Position numbers and translations under genes: made by a program. From Panaeolus papilionaceus (taxonomy: Eukaryota > Basidiomycota > Agaricomycetes > Agaricales): a stretch of DNA of 64,000 nt. Under the pieces are notes generated by a model, which saw nothing but the letters and a program-made list of their open reading frames with translations, had not been told where the DNA came from and did no database searches. This document shows positions 27,301 through 38,822 of this stretch, piece after piece (within the stretch, counting starts at the first letter, position 1; each line of letters starts with the position of its first letter). The stretch is taken from NCBI GenBank assembly GCA_015501605.1, contig JADNRZ010000007.1:372001-436000 (forward strand), given 5' to 3'.

Positions 27301-30300
27301 TGTATCCTGGGTTTTTGAACGGCTATCGTCGGTGAAGAAAGCAGGGTGGGACTGGTTTGAACCAGATGCCGACGCTGAAGGTGACATTGAGAGAGTCGGA
27401 GAGCGGGTCGTTTGCGGAGGTCGGTATTCATTCACTAAACTTGGCTGTTGTTCGACTGAATCACGACTTGCTGAACCAGCAAATGGAGCGGACCCAGCGG
27501 TCTGTTGTGCCGTCGTATGGCTAAATGAGCTCGCGAGTGGAGAGCCAAGGGGAGTAGTGGTCTTTCCGGGGAGATTACCAACAGATGGAGCCGGCGATCC
27601 AGAATAATTGGTTTGGCCGCTCCCTGAAGGTCCTGCAGTCCCGGCCGGTGGTTGCAATGGAGATCCCGCAGCAAAAAGTTCCTGTCCAAGCGGAGAATGT
27701 GGGAGGTTCTGGTGATGGTTCAAGCTGGATGGGCTCATGGTCGACGGGCTCGCAGAGAATGGCGTGTTGAAAAAGCTATTGCCTGTATGAGGTCCAGCGC
27801 TGCTAGCGGGAGAGTCGTGAGCTGGTTCAGGCTTGTTCTCAACCTGTACCTGGGGAGATAGTTGCGCTTCGGGGGACTGTGGGATGGGTTGTGGTGGCTG
27901 CACAGTTTGAGGAGAACGCTGAGGCTCGGTGTGAAGATTTGGGAAGTCGCTTGGCGTCGGAGAAAGTGAGGTCTGCGATAGGGGTGACTGTGTAGCACCT
28001 GGACTTATCGTAGCGTTGGCGTCAATTGACATCCCGCGGCCATGAGTCATGATGCTTCCACCCTCAGTGATAGGCGTTAGACGATGCTTTTCTGGTGCAA
28101 CAGGCGCACTAGATGCTTGGACCTGGGTGTCTGTGGTATTGGCAACAGGACTTTTTCCAACAAAGTCCAGCTGTGGCAGCTGGAAGCCACTTCCGTTTCC
28201 GACAGTAGGCAAAATCGGAGCACCTGATGCTTCTTCTGGTTTCTTGACGGCCTGGACAGAGGGTCGCAAGTTCTGGTTGAGGAGTTCCTTCATCTTCCCT
28301 CTGATCATAGAGGTTCTGTCTTCTCGTGGGTCCATATTCTCAACAATCTCGCGATCAAGGAAGAGGCTCTGCGGACATGGAAAGTAATCAAAATGGTGTC
28401 GTTATAGTGAGGGAACCACAAGAAGTGCCTACCTCTTTTTGAGGCCCAACTGGATAGCCAAACATGAGTGAATTGTTATCGCGGGGATCCCAAGTCCACG
28501 CTTCGGGTCGGCCATAGAGTTCAAATGAATCGTGAAGAGCTGTTGAGATAATAGGTTAGCGACGGTTAGTAAGTAGACTTTCGTGACAACGCACCAACTA
28601 TCCACTTCAGCATTTCAGCTGCCTGACTCTTCTCCCCTACACCCCCTGGTCCGACACTAGATTCGTTCAACTCAGGCATAATCAAGACCCATCCCTCCTT
28701 CCCTTTAACCGTTCCGCCCATCTCCTCGTCCCCAAATGTGCCCTCAATCTTCATGAGGGTACTTTTGTTGATGAGATCTGGACGTTCGGGGTATACACCG
28801 AATGCTTGAGTGACATTGAACAACGTCAAGAGCGGTTTCTTGCGATCTTTCGGTTTTGGTGAAGTGTACATTGTAATGATGGGTCGTGGGGGCAGAACCA
28901 ACCCAATATTCCCTGGGTTATCTCTTGAGAAAAAGTTAGACAAACGTTTGCCTTTCATTGTCGGTGTCGGCGCTGCATTGGCTAAAGTAGCACTGGGTCC
29001 GCCATGAGCCCCTTCAGAGCCTGCAGATACTGAGAGCCAGACTTTCTTCCAATCAGTTTGTCCTGCTATGCGAACACGAGCCCAACCCTCCATTTTCCCG
29101 CGAACGAGTGTTGTCGGAACATCGCGGGCTATGGGAAACGTTGAGTTAATTACTTGAATCGAATGCATGAGCACTTGCCATTGAGTGTGATCCTAATGAG
29201 ATGAGCGGTATAAATCTCCTCTAGACGCGACTTTTCCCAAGCAGCAAGACGCAAAGCTGCGGCCCACGAAATCAAAGCAGCAGTGGATGGACATGAAAAG
29301 AGAAGGAGGTTTGATCCAGCTGTATTCAGAGTCAAGATATTGTTGTATCGCTTGGCAGGAGCATTGCCAGTAGCAGGAACGGTCAGTGAACCAAGAACTT
29401 GAACAAACTACCAAGGCGCAATCAGTGCATTAGATCATTAAAAAAGCCCAGACTAAACTCACCGCATCGGTAACATTGATGTAAGAAGGCGGTACCTCTT
29501 TGCCTTGCTTACTGGCTTCTTGAATCTCTTTCATATCCCACACGCTCAACGTCGTACCACCCAGCTGCGCCCATACATCGGTCCAGCCATCGTCTTTGTG
29601 AGGTTTCTGACCATCGGGTTGACGTTCGAATTTGCGCACAAGCGGTCCGGAGAAATAGACCTTGTGAGCATGAGCTATTGTAAGTTGTACGACTGATCGG
29701 ATCTCTGGATGCAGAGGTGGCGGGGCAGGGGGGTTGCGATTGGGTGGTGGAACCTGTTGTTGTTGTTGCTGTTGCTGCTGAGGTGCTTGTGGTGGCACTT
29801 CTTGTGGTGGTTGAGGTTGAGGTTGAGGTTGAGGTTGAGGTTGAGGGGGTTGTTGCAGATTTTGTTGAGGCGATTGTTGATGAGGAGCACCGTAATTAGG
29901 ATGTTGTTGAGTCATTTGTTGTGGGGCAGGAGGTTGCCGTTGGACTGGATGCAACTGGCCTGGAGGTTGAATTGGTGGCCCTTGTGGTGGTTGCTGATTA
30001 TGATTCATAGTCGGTTGATTCTGGGGCGGTTGATTTGCATAGCTGAGGGGTTGATTGGGTATCTGAGATTGTCCTGGTTGTTGTTGATATGGATATTGCA
30101 TTTGCTGCATGGGAGGCTGCCCTTGAGTTGGAAATGGTTGAGCCTGTTGGGGAGCATTGTTGAAATTGTTGGACATGGTATTGTTCAAGTTGTTGTTCTG
30201 GAATGTTTGGGCGCCAACACCAGCGCCACCTGGACCGACAGCTGATATCGTCCTTTGATGAGTTTGAACATTATCTGTTGACTGTTTTCTAAAGCCAAAG

Positions 30301-30488
30301 AAAGATTGAGATCGTCCATGTGGCATTGGGGGTGAAGGAGGATTGTTAGAGGATGGAACGGAAGAAGGAAAAGATTGCTGCGGCTGTTGGGATTCTTGTG
30401 GACGTAATTGCTGAAATCGTGGTGGTGCAACGTATCCGTTCCTTGAATCCCACTGTTGAGCCTGAGGAGGAGAAGAAGAACCGCTCAT
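24336..30488 (-). CDS. CAF120: PH-domain protein of the Caf120/Skg3 family
   Basis: This very large protein (about 1,950 residues) starts at the ATG at 30488 (MSGSSSPPQAQQWDSRNG). The first third is Gln/Pro-rich, including six GGTTGA repeats coding Pro-Gln. Then comes a pleckstrin-homology domain: HKVYFSGPLVRKFERQPDG, DDGWTDVWAQLGGTTLSVWD, SYINVTDAFVQVLG and ALISWAAALRLAAWEKSRLE. A second PH-like unit follows (MEGWARVRIAGQTDWKKVWL and KPLLTLFNVTQAFGVYPERP). This arrangement matches yeast Caf120 and Skg3, which associate with the CCR4-NOT mRNA-decay complex and sit at sites of polar growth. After SLFLDREIVENMDPREDRTS the rest is low-complexity Ser/Pro/Gln/Thr sequence with an acidic run. The C-terminal exon has a charged EREREKRMAEERQRR helix and a Met/Gly/Asn-rich tail. 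Orthology is strong for the PH part; function in this organism is inference. Confidence 0.85.
29809..29844. repeat. Hexanucleotide microsatellite GGTTGA x6 inside the Caf120-like gene
   Basis: Six perfect GGTTGA units lie in the coding region and are read on the minus strand as alternating Pro-Gln or Asn-Leu according to frame; the gene's frame gives Pro-Gln. The unit is a multiple of three, so changes in copy number keep the reading frame. Confidence 0.9.
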
Positions 30489-31547
30489 GCTCTCCAATAT
30501 TACCGTGTATGTTCCTCACTCTATCAATGCTGAACTCACGTGTAGCAGGAGAACAAGAAATTTATACTTGTTGATCATTCCCCGTATATTCCATTCACAG
30601 CTTGAACTCTCAGTTTGGAACTGTATTCAATATGTGGGGTTTATGACATCAAATCGGAGCAAACATAAAAATAATTTACATTGTAGTGGAATGGTATTCA
30701 TAAATATTAAAGTTCCCATGAGGAGGTGAAGAGGGTTTAAAAATAATTCAATTCGAGACAAGCACATCGTCGAAGATAGTCAGAAGTAGAGGTAGACGGA
30801 AGCGCTCAAAGTCAGAATAGTATGACATCGGAAAACAGAAGATGGGATAATTTTAATATCCCAAGATATTATAGGCTTTATGGCTTGCTAAATTATTGAT
30901 ACATAGGAACCAACTTAGTGGGTCATTAGCTCGCATATGACCCGACTACTTCAAGTTACCGTTGCCTTCTCATGGCGGCTAAATGGTGATCGGCGAATGT
31001 GACTGCATTACTTGGCTGGAGGCTGAAGCGCCAGTTTGCAATGAGCTGATAAATATCTTACAACGTCAAAGTCCTGACTCAGCGGATATCGAACGATCAA
31101 TTGAGTATTGTGCTTAAAACCTCCTATTTGTTCAAGGTCCACAGGATGCTCGAAGCATTGTATGAACCAGCAGGAACCAGCACGACTACTAGATTCCTTG
31201 TATGATTAAGTGAAAGACATTGAAGATCTAGCGTGCACAGCAAATTTAAGCGGAAACAGGGACAAGCCTGTTCTCATTCGAGACAGGGTACTATCTGCCT
31301 CTTGATTAAACTACCTTCCATGTTCAGTTCTTCCTCTGTATTTTTTTACAAATAAAACCAACACACATCGCTCACGAAGGTGTAAAATGAACTTGAAATT
31401 ATCGAGACAGATAGGGGGCCTCAAATTACCTACAAGCTAAATTCGGCGAGAAAAGGAACCAAAGATAAGAAGTAGACACTCACGGTCACCAAAATAATGG
31501 ATGATAAAAATGAGAAGACTATGTCGAGTCAGAAGAAACAAAAAATG
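30489..31547. other. Intergenic region upstream of the Caf120-like gene
   Basis: This AT-rich stretch should hold the promoter of the Caf120-like gene at its left end. No gene or repeat is recognised in the rest. A short T run on the minus strand at about 31,541-31,546 lies directly behind the tRNA gene. Confidence 0.5.
31541..31546 (-). terminator. RNA polymerase III terminator of tRNA-Ser
   Basis: A run of T residues on the minus strand begins within a few bases of the mature tRNA 3' end, the usual polymerase III termination signal. Confidence 0.75.
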
Positions 31548-31641
31548 CGTCACCTGAGCGATTCGAACACTCGCGGTCAAAGACCAACCGCTGAACTACA
31601 AAGGTAGCAGGCGATCCCGTTAACCACTCCGGCAAAGTGAC
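31548..31641 (-). tRNA. tRNA-Ser(GCU) with a 12-base intron
   Basis: The 94-base minus-strand sequence folds as a class II tRNA. The acceptor stem pairs GTCACTT with AGGTGAC, with G as discriminator base. The D stem is CCG/CGG with loop GAGTGGTTAA. The anticodon stem ATCGC/GCGGT encloses CTGCTA, an intron of 12 bases (CCTTTGTAGTTC), and then A, so the anticodon is GCT one base before the intron, the usual eukaryotic position. The long variable arm pairs GGTC with GACC. The T arm pairs GAGTG with CGCTC around TTCGAAT. The large variable arm and anticodon fit serine (AGC/AGU codons). A run of six T follows two bases after the discriminator, serving as the RNA polymerase III stop. Without the intron the tRNA is 82 bases. 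Confidence 0.93.
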
Positions 31642-31748
31642 TTGAAATACAGTTTCAACTTGTCCACTTCAACACACTCTATTTGTACAACCCAAAGAAA
31701 AACAACAAAATTCTATCCCAATATAACTCGTATATAACCACAAACTAA

Positions 31749-32979
31749 TCACCAACCACTTCCCAGCTCGTTTAAGCGGTATCTTTTCACATAGGAGGCA
31801 TGGAATGAGACGTATCCAACTACGAATCCTTCGTAGCAAGCCTTGGCGGTTGGTATTGAGGGTTTGTATGTCGTCTTTGAATCCTTTTCTGAAAGCATGC
31901 GGACCGCACGAATATGGCAGGTGGCAACATCTTGCGCCAATTGGTCCAGTATTGAAAGCTTGGGCTTTCCCCTTGATTCAGCCTGGATAGTGATATAGTT
32001 CACAGTCTCGCCCTTGATCTCTTCCTTGTAAAAAGAGAGGACATCGCTGGGAAGATAGTGTCAGTACGATTCCAGCGCCTCCAGGGGGTGGGAATCACTC
32101 ACTTCATACAGTTAATGAACATTGAGATCTCGGGAACGGATTGGATGAAATTCTGGAATGGGATTTCAGGAGGCCAGATGAACATGCTATATGCCTCGCA
32201 AATTCCGCTTAAGACACGAAGGAAAGTTGGATAGCGTCGCGCATGAACTGAGGGCTAAAGGACAATTTCGTCAGTCGGGAACCAAGCAGCAGGATCATCT
32301 TTCTCTTACCTGGTCCCCTTCAGTCTGGAGCTCAATTATACAGGCCGAAATATAAGTGATACTGGAGCTGAGGATGATATCGCCTTGCAGACCGCGCCAG
32401 TGTTGCGGAATTTCCTTCAACAAGCGCGCGAAACCATCAAGGATAGGGTTTGCTTGTGTTCGGCCTGTGACAAGTCTTCCACCAAACTCTTCCAAGTGCG
32501 AAAGGTGATCCATGTCCATGACATCGTCGATACACGTCCCAAAAGCAGTGAAGATCGCAATCCATACTTGAGTGGAAATGTTGGGAAGGTGTTTGTAGGC
32601 TGGGGACAGATAGATACCGGATGCAATATACTTTTCGATAGAGTATTTGGGATCGTCCCTGTCAAGAAGGTAGCCCTTTTTGAGGCACTCTTCAATGCAA
32701 AGGTTGTGCAACTCTTGGTCGTAGGGAAGAATCGAGTAGGGAACTTGACAAGTGTTGAGCATGTCGGTCACAATTTCGCGGATTTCAGTCGCCAGGTTTG
32801 AATCGTTGGAACTCTGGAGTGTCTACGGATTTAAACTTTGATTAAGAGTGGCTGAAAGCTAAAGTAGACAAGAGACTCACCCTTTCGGCCGGATTTGAAG
32901 GTTGGTTGTCTGGCTTTTCCTCGAATATTGAGGCAGGAGGAAGCCAAGAGAATTCTGGGAGGTCAATAAGGTTGAGCAT
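31749..32979 (-). CDS. Trichodiene-synthase-like (TRI5 family) sesquiterpene synthase
   Basis: Four exons code for about 355 residues, typical of class I fungal terpene cyclases, which ionise farnesyl diphosphate and cyclise it. The ATG at 32979 gives MLNLIDLPEFSWLPPASIFE. The Asp-rich metal-binding motif is CIDDVMDMD. The second metal-binding triad (NSE type) appears after splicing as NDVLSFYKE, with Asn, Ser and Glu at the expected spacing, so both metal sites are intact. Other family-like stretches are YLSPAYKHLPNISTQVWIAI and YVSFHASYVKRYRLNE near the end. The TRI5 assignment rests on overall pattern and motif type. No P450, oxidoreductase or transporter gene lies next to it, so it does not look like part of a cluster here, and the product cannot be predicted. 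Confidence 0.88.
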
Positions 32980-33748
32980 TGTATTAAAGACGTAGTACTG
33001 AAGTTGTTGTTGAAGTAGTGAGATGACAACTTCATGTTTTCTGAAGGTCGTTTTATACGAGAGTTGCTGAAGGAGCCTGTGCTCGGTAAGTCGTTATTGG
33101 GAGCCGGATGTCCTTTACAATGATAGTATAACCCATACTAGGTGTTATCAGAATATTTGGAAGCGAAGTCCGCGATGAGGCGTGACATTCTGCTGTCGAG
33201 GAATGCAGTACACCAGGCAGGTCGGTGCTTTCAAGTGAAACGACCGACCCATGCGAGAAAACAAAAATATGTCGCATAGAGGTTTGCACATGGGTGGGAA
33301 GTCACAAGGAAATAGAGCTTGAGGGTAAGATATGGTTAATACCATGATACGGGCCTCGCAATGAAATGTTGCCCGAATAATGGAGGTTTGGAGAACAGGT
33401 GACGGAGGCCTACACCGCGTCGGGGATGTACTCCATTGTGTTGCTCTAATATCTCTCGATGTGGCGACATTGCCAGTGACAAAACCCTAGAAGATAAATA
33501 TTTAGCTGATATCTTAAAACATGACGAAGTGCTTGATTTTGAGACCACACAAGCGATACAAAAAGACTGGGTGCAAGTTCAAACTTCAAAGACAGATTTT
33601 GAACTTGTCGGAGTTTACTTGTGTCCTAAGGGGGTATTTTCCACTTTTGGTGATGGCTCACAACACCTCCTGAACGGACTGCCATCCCTGTCCACTTCCA
33701 CCATTGAGTCTGTTTATACCTCGGTGACTACCTTTTAGGGTCATAGCA
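32980..33748. promoter_or_regulatory. Divergent promoter region between terpene synthase and ATG17
   Basis: The two start codons point away from each other across 769 bases, so both promoters must be here. Open frames inside lack motifs. No defined regulatory element is recognised. Confidence 0.55.
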
Positions 33749-35991
33749 ATGTCCTCTCCCATGTCTTTTGGATCGCCAAAAACTGCCATTTCAAGCCATA
33801 ATCAGACCCCTTCTGCATCTCCGCAGACTCGGTTCACATCAACACCAACACAGTCACTACCTCATCTTATTACGCTGGTATTGCAGTCTAAGAAGGCTCT
33901 ACAGCATGGGGAGCAGCTATGTCTGAAGGCTCATGCGCTATCTAATAGCTCCGCGGCCTGTGCAATTGATGTACTGGCTCTTGACGCTAAAGTGAAATGG
34001 CTGGGGCAAGCCGTCTCCGAACAGTTAGCAGTAAGTTTCCTTAATATGCCTTCTTTAGCTCTGCTATTAGGCGCATGAGTGGAACATGTGGCTATAGCAA
34101 CGGGTTACCATTTAAACTGGGTGCTCACAAACTCTCGTAGTTAGCCGCAGTGGTGGCTAAAAGTTTGGAAGAAAAACGGTCTGTACTCATGAAAGAAATC
34201 AATGTACGAATCAAATCAAATACTGTGCTATTTCCGTCCCAATCTCACCTTACATATCATCATGGAAACTCAATGAAAATAGGAATGGGATAGTGCACGA
34301 ATACAACGCACGAATGCTCTAGACGACATCCTGGACTCCCTTGGATCGCAGGGCGTTCCCCCAGACTTCCATGAATCAACAGCAGATTCCTCTCTATTTG
34401 GCAGTCAGAATTCAGCGGAGGGAAATGACCACCCAACTGACGACTTCATCATCGAACGGACGCCACATACAACCTCTAGCGGACCAAAAAGTCCTCCGCG
34501 AACGCCTATCAAAACCTCACGAAAGTCCAATGTGTCCATGTCACCGACGTCACCTTCCGCGACTTTACGTCGTCATGATGAGAAGGTATCCGACCAGAAA
34601 TTCAAGTCCACACCAAATCGGAAGAACTGGAAGACGTTGCGCGATTTTGTGGACGACAAGGGAATCGAAGAAATGCATGAGATGATTGACAAAGACCGTC
34701 AAGGTTTGGAGGTGAACGTTCGTCCAGATGCTTGCAGGCCTTGATAATTTATCACAAAATACAGGATATTTTGAGCTCTACAGATGATTATCCGGAAATC
34801 CTCTCGAAAACAATTCAGCGTATACACTCCTCGCTTCCGGTCTCTGCTGGGGTTAATAAACCTGTCTCCAAGAACGACTACACAAGGTTCAATCAACCCG
34901 ATCCTAAGTCTCCAGGGGGGCCTGCACTTCCCAAGGTGCAGGAACTCATTATAGCTCAGGAAAGGATAGTGAATGCGATGGCTGGGCTTTTGGAGAACCT
35001 AACTGGCCACTACGACAACATGGCTACTGCATTGCACGAATCTGAGTCCGGAGAAATATTTGGCGAAGAAGACTTGATGGGTATGGTGTCAAAATATTTC
35101 AGTTTCGGTCTTCCTAACAAAATGAATCCCTATGCTAGCCATGAACAGAGATACGGATGAGCTGCCATCTATAATGGCGGAGCTAGATCACAATTTCGCG
35201 GCGGTTGAGAGCTACCAGTAAGGGTGAAAAAACTGTTACGAACGTGGATGCTCAACACCGATACTATAGGTCCCAGCTAAATACGATGAAGGAAGATCTC
35301 CAATTGGATGTTCAACAACTTGACAAGACTTTAACTGATCTCGATAAGCTGGGAGAAATTATGGCGGAAATGCTGCAGACTCAAGAGAAAGTTGAGGTAA
35401 AGACCGTGTTCACAAGTGGTTATTTTTTGGGTTGACACCATCTGTTACTCCAGTTGGAAGCAGAAGCGGAATTGGCAGAACTTCATCATCATCTCACAAC
35501 CCTAACACAACTTCACGAACGTTTTGTTGCTTACAGGATGGCATTTAACAAATTAATTTTGGAAATATCACGAAGACGGAATTACAGGGAAGGAGTAGAT
35601 GTATTTTTGCAAGGCATGACGCGGCAATTGAATGCGATGTCACAAGGTCGGTTAATTCTCTCTCGGGCTCCAAATTAATCCGTCTTATTTATGATATCTA
35701 CCTTTACGACACTAGAGGAAAGCGAACTAAGAACTCATTTTAATGCTGAATATGGGCCTTATCTCCCAGAAGATTTGTGCCTATTCGTCAAGAACGAGCC
35801 GACGATATGGCATGTCGTCCCATCGGATGATACACCGCTAGAGGAGTTCCCTGAAATAGACCGTGATTTAATTAACGAGGTGATTGTTTTTAATTTGTTT
35901 TTACTCCTATTAAAAATCAAAGCTCAATTTGCTTGACCAGGCCAAGGATAGAGTGGGATACGCAGAGGCAGTCGCAGGTGATAGTGTGTAG
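33749..35991 (+). CDS. ATG17: Autophagy scaffold protein Atg17
   Basis: Atg17 is the elongated helical scaffold of the Atg1 kinase complex that starts autophagosome formation. The ATG at 33749 gives MSSPMSFGSPKTAISSHNQT. A Ser/Thr/Pro-rich leader is followed by the family-typical opening LITLVLQSKKALQHGEQLCL and then VDVLALDAKVKWLGQAV-like helices (here IDVLALDAKVKWLGQ). Later come QGVPPDFHE, a Ser-rich insert, ELIIAQERIVNAMAGLLENL, LHERFVAYRMAFNKLILEI and the conserved region FNAEYGPYLPEDLCLFVKNE near the C-terminus. Most of the protein is predicted coiled coil from its heptad-like Leu spacing. About eight short introns are removed. Key joins are after LAVSEQLA, after DRQGLE (next exon ILSST) and after ESYQ (next exon SQLNTMK). 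The total is roughly 590 residues. Confidence 0.88.
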
Positions 35992-36940
35992 CTTTATTAG
36001 AATCATTTCTGAAGTTCATTTGAGAGAAATATACCTATATTTTTAAACCACTTTCATCGTTGCACATCTTCCTGTATCCTTTTAGGTTTCAATTCTGTTG
36101 AGGAAGGTCGAGGGAGAGCACTGGCAGGCGTCTGATTTTCAAACCCCGTCATCCGTGGGAATATCTTGCATGGCAATAAGAGAAAAACTTCAGCGACAAA
36201 CTTTGCTGTTCCTCTTTCCCAATAACATCAATCTGTTCGCCTATCGCCACCACCCATCGAACGACGCAATGATACAAGATACTTTTAAGATTGTTTGAAT
36301 TCATCGGAAGTCTGTGTTGGCCGAGTCACCGACGGTACAATTGACCGTTCCCATACATTTTCTCCCTGTCTGTTCCATTTCATTCACCCCATGAACCTAG
36401 TCAAGGCTCCAGTTACTTTTTTCACGCTTGGGGCCTGTTACGTTTATGGAAGATTAATCTGCTTGCCGTCCTCGCCATCGGATCTCGTCTTGAGACCCGA
36501 TGGGCTCCCGAGGATGCAAGTGGCAATATCCCTTCAGAGTTGGACGTTGTCGCCATTATCATCTGATGTGGGTCCTCCACAACGTTCGTAGTTTTGGGAC
36601 GAACATACCTTGCCATTTCTTTTGAGCCTTAACGTTAGAATTTCTTTCGTACTTTTGGCTGCCGATTGTAGACCTGTACTTAATCACCATGCTATCATGA
36701 CAAAAAAGTAAATAACACTTTAAACATGAAAACAAACAGAAGGAATAGCTAGTTGTCCAATACCTTGCGCGTATAAGTAAGAATACTATCCGACACAGTG
36801 CTAACACTCATTTCTTGAGCGTTGAAACAACTGGCCAGAACATTTGATCATGACAAGAAGGGTGTTTGGCCGGAAAGAGCAAGCCAAACAGGGGGTGATC
36901 ATAGCGACATCTGTAACCCATACGCAGCTCAGTATCGACC
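35992..36940. other. Intergenic, upstream of ARP3
   Basis: No gene is supported. Both neighbours are plus-strand genes, so this holds the ATG17 3' flank and the ARP3 promoter. Frames of 60-100 codons on both strands show no motif. Confidence 0.5.
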
Positions 36941-38670
36941 ATGTCAGTCCTCGCCCCAATTATCTGCGATAATGGTACTGGTTACTCTAAAGTAGGGTAT
37001 GTAATGAAATCTGGCTTCTAGCATGTTTCAGCCCTCATAATTTCTTAGTTTTGCTGGGAATTCCGATCCGTCCTTGTAAGCCTTTGTCCAAACGTCATAT
37101 GCATCAACGCATTGAATCCATATACAACTACCTAGCGTGTTTCCAACCGCAATTGCGACGCGTGGATCTGCAGCCCAAACATCTCGTGCTCCTGCGGTTC
37201 CAGCTAAACCAGGACATCTGGCCTCCAAACGAGGAGTAGAAGATCTCGACTTCTTCATTGGCGATGAAGCTATTGCCAACGCGAAGACCCCTGGCTATGG
37301 CGTTCACTACCCCATCAGACACGGTATGATTGATAACTGGGACCACATGGAGCGCTACTGGGAGCAGACGATCTTCAAATATCTGCGTTGTGAACCCGAG
37401 GATCACTATTTCCTCCTGGTGCGTCCATCTCTCTACATTCCTTTGGACATTCTGAATTATGGTATCTGTGTTTTGATAGACAGAGCCTCCTTTGAATGCA
37501 CCCGAAAACAGAGAACAGACTGCGGAAATCTTTTTCGAGTCCTTCAATATCAAGGGTTTGTACATCGCTGTGCAAGCTGTTCTAGCCCTCGCTGCTTCCT
37601 GGTCGTCCAACCGTGTCACTGATCGCACTCTCACTGGAACTGTTATCGACTCTGGAGATGGTGTTACTCATGTTATTCCTTGCGCTGAAGGATATGTTAT
37701 TGGTAGTGCCATCAAGCACATCCCTATTGCTGGACGTGATATCTCGCAGTTCGTGCTTAATCTCATGCGCGAGCGTGGGGAGATGGCGACTGTTCCCCCT
37801 GAGGATCAGTTGAGGGTCGCAAGCAAAGTCAAGGAGAACTATAGCTACGTTTGTCAAGATATCGTTAGGGAGTTCAGGAAGTATGATGAGGAGCCTTACA
37901 AGTATTTTGAGAGGTATGAGGGTGAACATTCGGTTACTGGCAGGGTGAGTACGCTTCAGTTGTTGTCGTATAGCACAGTTTAACATCCAACTGTAGAAAT
38001 ACTCGATCGACGTTGGCTACGAGCGCTTCCTAGCCCCCGAAATCTTCTTCAACCCCGAGATCTATTCCTCCGACTTCCTGACTCCTCTTCCTGAGATTGT
38101 TGATGACGTGATCCAACAATCCCCCATTGACGTCAGGCGTGGATTGTACAAGGTAATTCAAAACCGGGGAGGTTAATTGTTATCTGGCTTATAATCGCAT
38201 TAGAATATTGTGCTGTCCGGAGGTTCCACTATGTTCCAGCATTTCGGTAATCGCCTCAAGCGAGATCTAAAGCAGCTTGTTGACAGGAGATTGGACGCAA
38301 GTGCTGCCCTTAGCGGATCTACACAGAGGGCAAGTACTGCCTTTATGTACTCCCCTTCCATTATCTGACACACCTTTAAACAGTCATCTGGCGTCGAAGT
38401 TGATGTAATTTCGCACAAGCGCCAAAGGTTAGTCTTCCCCGACATCCCGCTTAATATTTTGTTCAACCCTTGTCCAGATATGCCGTATGGTTTGGTGGAT
38501 CACTCCTGGCGTCATTGGTGGGTAGAGCCGACGATATCGCACCTCGTTCGAAAAAAACTGACTCGATACTTTAGCCCGACTTCTACACATCCTGCCACAC
38601 CAAGGCCCAATACGATGAGATCGGTCCCAGCATTTGCAGACGTTACCAGATTTTCGGCAGCTCAACTTAA
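36941..38670 (+). CDS. ARP3: Actin-related protein 3 (Arp2/3 complex)
   Basis: Arp3 is one of the two actin-like subunits of the Arp2/3 complex, which nucleates branched actin filaments for endocytosis and polarity. The ATG at 36941 gives [20 protein letters not shown], with the phosphate-binding loop of the actin fold. Then follow [138 protein letters not shown] and [20 protein letters not shown]. These are diagnostic of Arp3 rather than actin or Arp2. Eight or so short introns split the gene; two tiny exons near the start ([10 protein letters not shown]) and two near the end have clean GT-AG borders. The product is about 430 residues. It converges on the SelO gene with about 150 bases between stops. 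Confidence 0.96.
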
Positions 38671-38822
38671 ATTCCCTTTGGTTTTATTTTTTAAAACGAC
38701 CGTCCTTGTTATTTCTTATACAGAAAACAATGGAATATATAATATGACAATTCAGCAGCAATACTGAGAAGGATAAATGCAGCCACGAAAAAATGCTGTC
38801 GCACTTTTGTGTTGGGGTTGAT

